NCBI GenBank assembly: GCA_964030475.1
Contig: CAXIPT010000002.1
Coordinates: 17,938,523 to 18,002,522 of the forward strand
Origin: Tethya wilhelma
Taxonomy: Eukaryota; Porifera; Demospongiae; Tethyida; Tethyidae
Reading direction: 5' to 3'
DNA length: 64,000 nt
Position numbers and translations under genes: made by a program. Below are positions 38,048-47,458 of this stretch, piece after piece; the stretch's first letter is position 1; every line of letters starts with the position of its first letter. The notes below the pieces were generated by a model. It had not been told where the DNA came from. It saw nothing but the letters and a program-made list of their open reading frames with translations, and did not search any database.

Positions 38048-39760
38048 CGCACATGATTCTTGAATGTTCCTATGCCACTACAGTTGAGTGAGGTGTACGA
38101 TTGGACTTGCACCCAATGCAAGACCCACAACATAGGTACATCTAAATAATGTTTCAGTGCTTATATTATTGACAATGGTTTTCAATTATGAATCATCCCT
38201 TTTACCAGATGACATTCAAGCTACAAAAGCTCTAGTATTTCTCTTGTTGACCCTTGATGCCAGACAGAAAGACACCCTCAAGACTGTAAGTGAAGATGAC
38301 CAAATTAAAGACATGGTACATTTAGTTTGGTTATCCCCCCCCCTCTTAGTTGCGAAGATTGGCCATAGACATTCACTACCATCAGGGTGACATCGATGAG
38401 GTAGGCACACCAAGTTGTTGGTTGGGTTCGATCAATCGTTACACGTGTTTGCACACTCATTAGGATGTCGAACTCGATGCAGAACTGACATTTGCTGTTG
38501 TCAATCCAAGGACAGCTACTGCCAGTGTTCTTGTGAGCTTCATTGCTTGCCAACTCCTCATCTCGTCTTTGTCATCCTTGTCAATTCTTGTACTGTGTCC
38601 CTCCTTTCCTGTAGGGTCTTCTCTACAATCACCTAGACCAAGTGTTGGCCGATACTGACAGCCTCATTGTTAGCCTCAAGTTTGAAATAACCTCTAGTCC
38701 AGTTGACCGCCTGTTCGGTTGGTCTCTACCACTGACTGTCTTTATAGCGTATCATTAATGTCTTTTTTTTTTCTTAGCTCAAAGAAGTCCCACTTGTACC
38801 CAGGCAAAGGACCTCTGTTCATTGCTGTGTGATAGACTCTCTCCTGTTGTTGAAGTGTGTTGTGACTTGACACAGACCAGGCTCACTGTTGGACCACACA
38901 CAGAAGGACTGCTCAAAGTACAATCACTATAAATATTATAGCATAACCTTATAAGAATCATTTTATCTCCCTACAGACCCTCACTAAGTTATATAATGTT
39001 CTTTCTAACCTGGCAAAACATGTAAGCCTTTTTGTCTATAGATTATGTTGACTTGATGAAGATCAGTGTACATGTGAATGTGTGTGCCTTTTTTTTTTTC
39101 CTTTCCAGAATCTGTCACTCTACCAGCATATATCACATATCCCACCAAAGTTCAGAAACCTTGTCATCAAAGTTGGGAAAGAGCTCTCTCAGAAAGTTTA
39201 CTGGTTCATTTATTACTTACAGGTACAGTATATTGAATGATGATTTTACTGTTTACCTATCATTATCATTTCTTACACTTAGGGTCCTCCAGGAGATGAC
39301 GCTAGAGAGTTGCAAAGTTATAAAGGAAAGAAAGGTGGAAAGGGAAAATCAAAGGCCTCTTCAAGTGGAAAGGTACTACAGTGTTTCTTTCTAGAGAAAG
39401 TTTCCGCTGAAGAGATCATCATGTGTTGCCAACGTAGGCTCAGGTTCAAAAAGAAGGCCGTTCCATTCCTAAACTCGTGTTTGAAGTGGAGCAGTTAGAA
39501 AAGTACATCATTCAGTTGGATAGAAAAACAAAAGTAAGGCCTCTCTGTGTGAATACCTAGAACAAATTTTATAATCAATAATATGTGTATATTAGGACAT
39601 GCTCATGCAACATTTCAAGCGAAGTACAGCTCGTGACTTTAGAATCGATGCCAAAGTGGTGAGCACCATTCTTGAGGAAGAAGACGAAGGTAGTGACGAT
39701 GAAGATGATGAAGAGAATGGGGAGGATGCACCAAAAGCTAAGCGGCCAAAACGATCATAA
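31926..39760 (+). CDS. FANCI: Fanconi anaemia group I protein (ID2 complex subunit)
   Basis: Partner of FANCD2 in the clamp that marks DNA interstrand crosslinks. Exon 1 (ATG at 31926) is short, basic and Ser/Pro-rich, unlike the vertebrate start. From there exons match FANCI in order: IKGLKEGKHLALDLFPKIL, FLIEKILKVMGSMSIAELPP, FSFFKEVVVGSFKDEERRK and GLVWLGFNLMETYAPKN. Next comes the ubiquitination segment LEARKIAVGGYLLLLKKF, with the target Lys codon at 35135-35137. KSDLEDFELDKSSDFSAASS, LRRLAIDIHYHQGDIDE and MQHFKRSTARDFRIDAKVV follow, with an acidic/basic nuclear tail and TAA at 39758-39760. Two SQ dipeptides (SETSQ, TGSQ near 35290-35317) follow the Lys, as in the vertebrate phospho-switch. 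A 220-N gap lies in one intron. It meets the kinase-Kelch gene tail-to-tail (193 bp). Confidence 0.95.
33239..33270. repeat. (CA)n microsatellite in FANCI intron
   Basis: About 16 CA units immediately before a FANCI exon. It contributes to the pyrimidine-poor region upstream of the acceptor and is not coding. Confidence 0.9.
33406..33453. repeat. (CT)n microsatellite in FANCI intron
   Basis: About 24 CT units directly after the exon ending in KSLK, close to the donor side of the intron. Confidence 0.9.
33711..33891. mobile_element. TA-flanked MITE with 20+ bp perfect terminal inverted repeats
   Basis: A 181-bp element. The left end CCGTATAGCGGGAAATTTTC is the exact reverse complement of the right end. 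The flanking TA at 33709-33710 and 33892-33893 is the target duplication typical of Tc1/mariner-type elements. The interior is AT-rich with further internal palindromic pieces and no ORF. It lies in a FANCI intron, starting three bases after the exon end (exon ...GTGCAAG, then GTA and the element). Confidence 0.88.
34698..34741. repeat. (CA)n microsatellite in FANCI intron
   Basis: About 22 CA units ending a few bases before the acceptor CTCCTAG of the exon that begins LLSNIVS. Very close to a splice site. Confidence 0.92.
37189..37537. repeat. (CA)n microsatellite interrupted by an assembly gap
   Basis: CA repeats at 37189-37222 and 37449-37537 flank a run of 220 Ns (37229-37448), all within a FANCI intron. 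The true repeat length is unknown. The exons on either side (ILFNQIDAGASASTSKKEK and GKSVAVLCLEGFCQML) join in normal FANCI order, so probably no coding sequence is lost. Confidence 0.9.
38001..38042. repeat. (TG)n microsatellite in FANCI intron
   Basis: About 20 TG units right after the exon ending ELDTDSQE. Confidence 0.9.
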
Positions 39761-39953
39761 AGGTTCTGTGTAACAATAATTAAGGGTAAAGGTCAATGGT
39801 TATAAATTATGTGATAGTAGTACTTCCTTGTAGACACCAACAGCCAATATTGATACACTTGTAGAATAGAATTATAATGGCAACACAATATTTTGTATTC
39901 AGTATCTCATGTTACAATTAAAATAATATCACTATTTAAAGTGGATAACTACA

Positions 39954-42203
39954 TTATGTAACTAAGCTACCAATTTCTGTCACACTGCCAAACTCTTTAG
40001 TAGTATAACCCCCAACTACCATCAGCTTTTTGTTGGGTAGAGCGGCTGCAAAACATCGTCGTCGACTAATGTTCATGTTAGAAACGATATCCCACATCCT
40101 AGTAGATGGGTCATAGAGGTGGACAGCTGGGCTAGGCACTTGCGATGAATCTTCTATTCCGATAGCTAGCAACCGGCATTGGAATGAGACATAAGATGAC
40201 CACGACACTGGGTGAGTGAATTGTTTCCATTCGGTAGCTTGTTCGGGTTGACTTGAAGTTGACAGTGCCCGGGAAAGACGCGAGGCAGTCATGCAGCTTT
40301 TACCAATAGCAGTGAGTGTTTGTGTTAGTAGCACCGACTCTGTTGTTTCTGACTTTGTTGTGTGGTCGATGGTTCTGCCTGTGATGAAGATATCGTTGCC
40401 GCAGTGAGTGGCTGAAATGGAGGAAAGTGGTATTGGTAGGGGGCACGCGTGAACCCACTGGCGAGTGGTCAGGTCAAAAACTTGTACAACTGTCAGATTA
40501 CGATCTTGGTCCCTTCCTCCGGCAACAATTAGAACTGACTCGTGACATAGTGATGCTGTATCACATCGCTTAGTGGGCATTGCTGGGTAGATCTCTTTCC
40601 AACTCCGTTGGGCTCTTTTACTTCCAAATGTAAAGAGTTGATTTGTTGCTCGGCCCTTCAATTCCCCACCTACAGCAGTCAACAGTTGATTGACAACTGC
40701 CAATGAACATCGGCTAGCAGGACAGTCTGGTAGCTGAAACCAGGAATTATTTGTTGAGTCGTAGACAAAAATGTCTCGAGTGCCACCAGCTCTGAAATAG
40801 ACCGACTCACCACTCACAACAGCATCTGTGTCTTTATACATCTCACACGGTGCTCCCTTGGCTCTCTTCCACCTCAGTTTTATACCACTCTCCCTAACGA
40901 CTTCTCGTTGGCTTTCTGGGTAATGTGATTCTGAAGTTTCTGGGTAATGAGATTCTGAGGTTGCACTGGTGTTGTCCTGAAATTGTGTTGTGCTTGAACT
41001 GTTCTCGTTTGATTGTTCTGAGCTACATACTTTCAACAAAAGTTCTAGATCTTGGATTCGTGTTTGAAATTGAGCCATCACCTGTTCACCAATTTCCAAC
41101 TGCTCAGTCAACTGTTGAATTTTTTTTTCTTTTTCTTTGTTTTCTTCAACAGCTTTGTCGAGCTGTTTTCTTAGATCAGGGTCAACCTCTTGAGTCTGTG
41201 CAGACACCTCACTGATTTTTAGTTTATTCCCATCCGTTCCAGAAGTCTGCCCAATTGTTGCGCATTCTGTGTATTGCTGTGTATCCTTCACGGCTGCAAT
41301 CCATTGGCATAGTTCATGAGCCGAGGGGCGATCCTTGTCATTGTCCATCAGACAGTTGAGTGCAATTGGTAGGAGCAAGTGGTTAGGATTGACTAAACTT
41401 ATGTGGTTTTGCCGTCGTTCTATCTCAGGTACGAGGGCTGTAAGAGTTGGGAATTTCGGATCAATAGTGTTCACAGTTTTGTGCTTCTTGTCAGGTTTGG
41501 GATATAGCTTTGTCAAGATTTGGATGATTAGCACTCCTATCGAAAAGCAGTCGATCTTGTCTGAGTAGGAAGATGGTTTGTCTGTGGCATCAGGAGGCAT
41601 GTACACTTCTGTTCCAGGCAAGGTGGTTAGGGAAGTGGCTCTATGTGAGGTTTGACAGGTAACCTCTGTCAGTTTCGCCATTCCAAAGTCACCAACTTTG
41701 GCCTTAGCATGTCCACACAGAAGTACATTGTTGCTTGAGAGATCTCTGTGAGTGATTCCGTTACTATGAAGAAAAGCTATTGCCAAGGTAATATCATGGC
41801 AGAAGTTGACCTGCAAGTGGTAAGGGACAAATCCAGGCAAATTTTGTAGGTAGTTGGTCAAGTTGTCATCCATCAGCTCCATTAATAGTACCAAGTGGCT
41901 TGATTCTAGAATCTGGTGTGTCCCCAGGTACAATACAATATTTGGATGCCTTATTGCTCCCAATACTTCACATTCTTGTTTGAATCTCCAGGTTGGAAGT
42001 TTCTGTTTTCTCTCTTCACTATCCAGGGATTGCTCTGCACTTACGATATTCTGGTGGAGAACCTTGGCAGCACATATGAGGTCATCACACAATGCTTTGC
42101 ATACACTACCATATGCCCCAGTTCCTAGAGTTTCAGTTTCAAACAGGTGAACTGATTTGAAGCTAAATTTAGGCTTGTCTTCATTTGGCTGATGCTGAGC
42201 CAT
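39954..42203 (-). CDS. Intronless protein kinase with coiled coil and Kelch repeats
   Basis: A single 749-residue ORF without introns, unlike the intron-dense conserved genes to its left. Residues about 18-310 are a protein kinase: glycine loop TLGTGAYGSV, Lys in CAAKVL, catalytic HRDLSSNNVLL, DFG in VGDFGMAKL, and activation-segment end GTEVYMPPDA. All catalytic residues are present, and the style is TKL-like Ser/Thr. Residues about 345-395 form a Lys/Glu/Gln-rich coiled coil (LDKAVEENKEKEKKIQQLTE). The rest carries Kelch-type repeats (FVYDSTNNSWFQLPDCPASR, VQVFDLTTRQWVHACPLP, VHLYDPSTRMWDIVSNMNIS) with AVGG, VAGG and VVGG turns, expected to form a beta-propeller. There is no signal peptide or membrane segment, so it is cytosolic. 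The substrate is unknown. A decayed copy of its 5' end lies at 43849. Confidence 0.92.
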   Translation of the reverse strand: MAQHQPNEDKPKFSFKSVHLFETETLGTGAYGSVCKALCDDLICAAKVLHQNIVSAEQSLDSEERKQKLPTWRFKQECEVLGAIRHPNIVLYLGTHQILESSHLVLLMELMDDNLTNYLQNLPGFVPYHLQVNFCHDITLAIAFLHSNGITHRDLSSNNVLLCGHAKAKVGDFGMAKLTEVTCQTSHRATSLTTLPGTEVYMPPDATDKPSSYSDKIDCFSIGVLIIQILTKLYPKPDKKHKTVNTIDPKFPTLTALVPEIERRQNHISLVNPNHLLLPIALNCLMDNDKDRPSAHELCQWIAAVKDTQQYTECATIGQTSGTDGNKLKISEVSAQTQEVDPDLRKQLDKAVEENKEKEKKIQQLTEQLEIGEQVMAQFQTRIQDLELLLKVCSSEQSNENSSSTTQFQDNTSATSESHYPETSESHYPESQREVVRESGIKLRWKRAKGAPCEMYKDTDAVVSGESVYFRAGGTRDIFVYDSTNNSWFQLPDCPASRCSLAVVNQLLTAVGGELKGRATNQLFTFGSKRAQRSWKEIYPAMPTKRCDTASLCHESVLIVAGGRDQDRNLTVVQVFDLTTRQWVHACPLPIPLSSISATHCGNDIFITGRTIDHTTKSETTESVLLTQTLTAIGKSCMTASRLSRALSTSSQPEQATEWKQFTHPVSWSSYVSFQCRLLAIGIEDSSQVPSPAVHLYDPSTRMWDIVSNMNISRRRCFAAALPNKKLMVVGGYTTKEFGSVTEIGSLVT

Positions 42204-43705
42204 TCATGTAGGTCAAACTGAACCACCCCTTTATTCTAGTAATAGCCCACCCACCAATATATGGATATACGTAGCCAATGGATCATTAAATCTGGGACTG
42301 GGCCCCACATTGGGGTTCAGCTGTAAGTTTACTTTCTAGCTATGTATCTGAAAGGAATTATTTTCTCCAATTGACTGAGTGCTAGTACTACTGAGAAAAT
42401 GAAAGCACCAACGGTGCATAAGCCTCAGCGCATTAAATAAGAATGCATAATGACGCTGCATGCCATAATGAGGCTGGCAGTACTGAGGCTAAGCACTGAA
42501 TCAAGGCAGATACAAGTCCAAGTGCTGGCCAGCCACATGGCCCTTCTCAAATTCCTTCATACAATTCTATAGACTCTGAGCTTTGGCCAGCCAAGTTATT
42601 TACAGAAAATTCAGTCGGTGAATGGTAAAACTGTGATGGCAGTCAGACCAATGATACTGAGTAGTCTCAGGCTGACTCGGAACTTAGCCTGAATGCTGAG
42701 GTGCTGGGTCAGGAATGTATACAAAACAACACACAACCAAATTGATATCTCACTAAATTAGCTCAGTTACTTACCTGTCCAAGCAAATATGAGATATAAA
42801 GCCCAGGCAGAGCGAATGAGAAACTTAGGGGTCTGGCTACGCGAGACTAGCACAGCACTGCAGCATTACTGTTCACTGTATTTCTAAATAACGCACACTC
42901 CACGTGATAGGTGTGGTCTCGAAGCTAAGAAGCTAAAAAGCGCTCAGAGAAGCACAAAAGCCTCAGATCTCAGAAACTACAGCGTTTTGCAAGATTCTAC
43001 ACGTCAAATTTCTAGATAATCTCGATTAATGAACGTAAGTACCTTCCATTTCGACCATAGAGCTGCCGTTCTTCAGATAATCTAGTAACAGACAGACAGA
43101 CACACAGACAAAACGACTACCGTAACCCTCTGCACGTGCTATGCACGCGCTGAGGCTTAATCAGTGATGTTCAACTTTTAAGACTCAGCCTCAATCTGTG
43201 TCACAGTGTTGGCTACAATAGGACTAAAGCATGTCACCATAGTGCATAACCCTTTGGCCTGTGTGTGTGTTTTCAAATGAATTTATCAATGGTGGATTGT
43301 AGAAACACTACATTATGTCAGTGTTTGATCAGTATTCATGATCAAAGGCTCAGTAATACTGAGGCCTGGTTGCCATGGCTCTTACTCATGATTGTAGTTA
43401 TCTACTCTGTAGTACTGCTAGCATAATAGCCACTAAGCGCAAGAGATGTTAGGTAAGCCTGCAGAAAATACTAGTGTATGCTGGTAGGAACCGAAATATA
43501 CATGTGAAGACAAATAAGCCATGCAGAGGTCAAGTTTTTCTTTCAGTGCAGAATGATAAGCCAATATATATTGACAATGTATTCATATCAGTAATATTCC
43601 CCATAAGTAACTTCCAATAGCATGCAGCTATGTAGCTGAAGAGAGAGGGCCAGGGGACGAGGCTAGCAGCTCTGTAATGGCCCAGCCGGTATACATGTAC
43701 ATGTT
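42204..43705. other. Non-coding stretch with transposon-like inverted ends
   Basis: No convincing ORF or RNA gene. TAAGCCTCAGCGC (42418-42430) and its inverse GCGCTGAGGCTTA (about 43148-43160) lie about 740 bp apart and could be the ends of a non-autonomous DNA element. No clear target duplication is visible. A run of CAGACAGACAGACA type lies near 43092. A 33-bp piece at 43633-43665 (TAGCTGAAG ... GACGAGGCTA) has near-matching 9-mers on both sides (GCAGCTATG and GCAGCTCTG) and may be a tiny or decayed Mutator-like element. Confidence 0.4.
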
Positions 43706-43777
43706 GGTTTTAGAAAAGGTGTTGATACTACTAACAGAACTGCATGCATTTCAAGTTTGACCTGTCACCCTTCAAGA
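43706..43777 (+). pseudogene. Relic fragment of a MACPF-like gene
   Basis: About 72 bp aligns with the N-terminal part of MACPF genes A-C (corresponding to about 44951-45035 in A). Shared pieces include GGTGTTGAT-CTACTAA, ACTGCAT, TTTCAAGTT and CCTGTCACCCTT, in the same order and orientation, with a deletion and several substitutions. No reading frame survives. Confidence 0.75.
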
Positions 43778-43848
43778 CGCCTGACCAGCCTTGACCATAG
43801 ATAGATAATAGAGCTATACTATAGTGCATAACAACTGGAGAATCTTGG

Positions 43849-44010
43849 CAGCACTGGCACCGGGAGATTATCACACAATGCTTTGCACACACTAGCTACC
43901 ACCGGTGACTGACATTTTCTAGAGTTAATTAGCAAAATTAATCGTAACTATAATTTGAAGCTAATTGTACAGGCCTGTCTTCGTTTGCACTCACACACAC
44001 ATTATAGTTG
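43849..44010 (-). pseudogene. Relic fragment of the 5' end of a kinase-Kelch gene
   Basis: About 160 bp aligns with 42058-42190 of the intact kinase-Kelch gene in the same orientation. Long matches include CTTGGCAGCAC, ATCACACAATGCTTTGCA, TTTGAAGCTAA and CTGTCTTCGTTTG. It covers the region coding for the first 45 or so residues, with indels that destroy the frame. Weaker similarity continues upstream (CCCACCCAC, GGTTCAGCTGTAA). Confidence 0.75.
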
Positions 44011-44172
44011 CATGACCCTTAAGTTGGGGGCACTTGATGCATCCGCTGATCCTGTTCAGCAAGAACTACTAACTTGACTTGCTAAGTCATGATATGATTT
44101 GAGTCTAAATGTTGTCCACCATTATGCATAGAAACCCACCCACTAATTCATAGCTTATCGCCATGATTCTAT

Positions 44173-44676
44173 GAGTCTGACCCTAGATAAACAATTCAGT
44201 AACATTATATCAGTTAAATTTTAGATCATTTGTGGTTCAGCTGTAATTAAATTCCATTCAGGTTGGTATGATAATTGATACAAGTAATCTTCACCTGTTA
44301 TATACTCCCTTTCTTTCTTGGAACATTTTATTACATCAACTATATTAGTGTTTTGCTGAAGCATTTTTCTAGTACTGAAACACGATCATGATCACACACA
44401 AAAAAATTTTGTAATTCATTCCTGAGCCTCCATGAGTCTGACCCAAGATAAACAATTCAGTTACATTATATTAGTCTTAAATTTTAGATTGTGGTTCAAC
44501 TGTGATTAAATTCCCTTCTGGTTGGTATGATAATTGATAATTGTAACCAGGATTAAACTATGTTTCAGAGTGCTACAAGTAATTACACCTGTTACTTCCT
44601 TTCTTTCTCGGAACGTTTTTCTAGTAAACATGATCATGATCAAAACACACAAAAAATTTAGTGATTCATTCCTGTA
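44173..44676. repeat. Imperfect direct repeat (about 250-bp unit) upstream of MACPF gene A
   Basis: Two diverged copies, about 44173-44412 and 44431-44676. Each begins ATGAGTCTGACCC-AGATAAA, continues through GTGGTTCA-CTGT-ATTAAATTCC, GTTGGTATGATAATTGATA and CCTTTCTTTCT-GGAAC, and ends at ATCATGATCA and ATTCATTCCTG. They make up most of the 5' flank of gene A and look like a duplicated upstream region. Confidence 0.8.
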
Positions 44677-44742
44677 GTCAGTCCTACTCACAGAGTATAG
44701 ACTAATAGTATATAGGGTGTGGTGGCTTCTGAAGACTCCCCT

Positions 44743-44750
44743 TATAAAAG
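44743..44750 (+). promoter_or_regulatory. TATA box of MACPF gene A
   Basis: TATAAAAG lies 39 bp upstream of the gene A ATG at 44789, implying a very short 5' UTR if it is used. I saw no equally good TATA box at the other genes' starts. Confidence 0.5.
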
Positions 44751-44788
44751 CACAGATATAGAATTGTGAACTCACAATCACATTAGCC

Positions 44789-47035
44789 ATGGCAAAATCT
44801 ACTAAGTCTCTAACAGATGAAGAACAACTTCTGAAGTTAAATAAGTTACTTCTGAAAGCTCTCAATGAGGAGGTTGATGGTGATGAAGATCAGGGAGGTG
44901 ATGCTAAAGTGTGTATTCACGATAAAGACATTCAACGAATCATTGATCTTGGTCTTGGAAGAGGTGTTGATGCTACTAATTCTGCTCCTTGGAAAAACAA
45001 AACTGCATTTCAAGTTCGTCCTGTCACCCTTGACAACATTATTGGCACTGAAGAAGGAGGTTGTGTTCAAAGCTATGAAAGAGAAGTCACTAATACCTCA
45101 GAGACTCGAGGACAAGCAAGTGCCTCAGTCACTAATCCAAAAACAGCAGTCACTATCGGAGTTGAAGCTGAATACTCTCAGTCTAGTTCTAGCAGGTACC
45201 GAGTCATTGGAACCAAAGTTCTCAACCGTACAATTTCGTTCAAGGAACACTGCAATGATAGTTCCATTCAACTTCCACCTGGCACAACACCATTCGACCA
45301 ATGGCTTTGTAAATGGATCTTAGAGAAGGAAATTGCAGACATTGGTGGTGAGATCGTCAAGATTAAGCGTCAGCAATCAGTTAAAGAAAGTGTAGATGGT
45401 GAAGATGAAAGCACACACAAAGAGCTTGCCAACTTAGAGAGACAGCGCAGTATCCTAGATGAACCACAGCTCTTTGAAACTGAGCAGAATGACTACACGA
45501 GTGGATTGAGCAGTGAGAAACAATTAAAACTCACTCAGATTGAGAAGCTAAACAATGTTGAAGAAAAGAAGATTACTGAGTATTGCAAGGAATTCATTGA
45601 ACACTTTCACATCACACATTATATCTCCAGCATTCAACTCGGGGCATCAGGTTATGAAGTTTTGTCCGAGAATCATCTTAGTCGGAAGTTGAGATTAGGG
45701 GGCCGGGTCGGAGTGGAGAAGATTGCAGCAGGTAGTGGAGAGGGCTCCCACTCAAGATCCCACAGTAGAAAGTCCAGTGAAGTCAACAGGATAGGTGTGA
45801 TTGAAATAAAAAACAACATCCCGACTGTCAAGAGAGGCTCTCACCAGGAGGCAGTTGTAGGGATCCAAGTGAAGCCAATCAGTGACCTTGTTCAAATCCC
45901 AGAGCTGAAAACATCACTACAAACAGCTCTAGTTGAGTACACACGACTTGAAGGAGAAACTTGTGGTAGGTCTAAATATACATGTCAGTTAGCTTCCACT
46001 GATACATTAGGAGTTATTGTTGCATGTATGATAACCTGGTTGGATGTGTATGGCAAAGGGTATATAATTTTGTATGTGGCATTGTGTTGTACTTCATAAT
46101 GTAATTTGATCCATGTTTAAATTGCAATTTGGTATGTAGCAAGATTTTTTTTTTATTCCCCAGCTGGTCCTTTTTTCATCCACTGTGCCACTAGTGGTAC
46201 AAGGAATCTCTACTGGGCTGTTAATGATTCCTATCAAGTGACAGCTGTTCAGGGCAAGAGCAATGCATCAAATTTTTACCTCAAACCTAGTGGAAATCCT
46301 AAACACCCTAAGGAATTCTATATCTGTTACTACGATGTAGACTTGAAAGAGCACAAAAGTACAAGCCTTGAAGATCAGCTGGATGAAGAAAAAACTTATA
46401 CTGAGCCAGTTCCTCGCTATCTTCATACATCTCTTAGTATCACAGGGACAAATCCAGGACCACTCCAATTTCGATATGATGCTAGAGATAAAGATACCCG
46501 TCTTGTTCTTGAAAACTGTGTTAGAAGGAGTCATGAGCCCCCAGTGTCCCTACCTTCGTGGATTAGTGGGAGTGAATTATGCTATATCAAGTGTGCTAGA
46601 CGTAAACTTCAGAAGAATGGCTACATTGCAGTTGTCATTGAACCTCACAAAGAATATGGTTTTGCTTGTTGTGTTAGCTCTAAGAAAAATGAGCGATACC
46701 AAGGTTCATATATGCTTTTTCAAATAGTGAAAACTCCTGAAACTTCAATAAGTCGAAAGTTTGAAATGGCCAAACCTGGCAATAAACAAGATCTGCCAAC
46801 AGCCCCAATGCCTATCTTTCCTACTTCTGACTACACAGCATTACCTGAGATTGAACCTGTTGCCTGCAATGCACAATTACAGCTGATCTTACCTGTAGAG
46901 ACAGAAACTGCACAGGAAATAATAATGATGCCAATAAACGATGAAACTGGTGCTTTAAGTCAGCATGAAGGAACCGAGGAGCCTGTAGATGATACCTCTT
47001 TAAATGAGCATGTAGGAACCGAAACAAGCATCTAA
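44789..47035 (+). CDS. MACPF-like protein A with C-terminal beta-trefoil-like half
   Basis: Two exons, 44789-45965 and 46164-47035, with a GT/AG intron. Exon 1 looks like a MACPF (membrane-attack/perforin) domain. It has a start of the LGLGRGVDAT type, amphipathic Ser-rich strands (VTIGVEAEYSQSSSSRYRV), a divergent signature FHITHYISSIQLGAS in place of FGTHY...GG, and a closing VKPISDLVQIPELKTSLQTA. A charged helical linker of about 80 residues precedes the signature. Exon 2 has three Cys/Tyr-rich segments ending YMLFQIVKT that could form a beta-trefoil (inference), then an acidic unstructured tail. There is no signal peptide, so it is cytosolic or released by another route. MACPF proteins include pore formers and non-lytic members; activity here is unproven. 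It is the first of three tandem paralogues. Confidence 0.78.
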
Positions 47036-47458
47036 ATTCTAAATGCAACAGATTTACAGCAACTGTAGTATTTTTGTTATAGATATTATTATTACGGTTA
47101 TGATGATGTGTTGTGTGTGTGTGTTGTTTCCCTCCCCCACTTGTATCTCCTGGTGGCGTGTTGTACAACAATAATAGTAAGCCCAAATTGTATTCACAAT
47201 ATTTTTTTTATAAATTTCCAATAAAACTACTGTAGATATAGTAGAATCTGATATGGCTCCGAGTCTTAGAAAGAACATAGAGCAAGCTTAATTTTCTGCG
47301 CATGCGCAATGGTCCTGCTCAGGCGCTCTAGATATCGTCATGCTTCATAAATCGTAATATCGATGAGTCATTGACACGACCAAGAGTATAATATTATAAT
47401 AGACAAGACTTGGATATTCTATGCTTTGACACTGAAAATCAAATCTGGAAATTAAGCT
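47036..47458. other. Gene A to B intergenic: poly(A) signal and NRF1-type palindrome
   Basis: An AATAAA lies near 47219, suitable for ending gene A. TGCGCATGCGCA (47297-47308), an NRF1-type palindrome, lies about 150 bp upstream of gene B. An ATTATAATAG stretch near 47391 is a weak TATA-like candidate. No ORF. Confidence 0.5.

Noticed and set aside
39954..42203. Kinase-Kelch ORF as the missing Kelch half of the attractin-like gene
   Set aside because: It is on the opposite strand, is joined to a kinase in one exon, and lacks signal peptide, CUB and EGF modules.
44506..44865. Minus-strand ORF of 119 residues
   Set aside because: It overlaps the gene A promoter and first codons in antisense, has no recognisable domain and covers the direct repeats.
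46000..46099. Extension of MACPF-A exon 1 ORF beyond 45965
   Set aside because: This is intron read-through. GT at 45966 and CAG at 46161-46163 give a clean in-frame splice equivalent to that in gene C.
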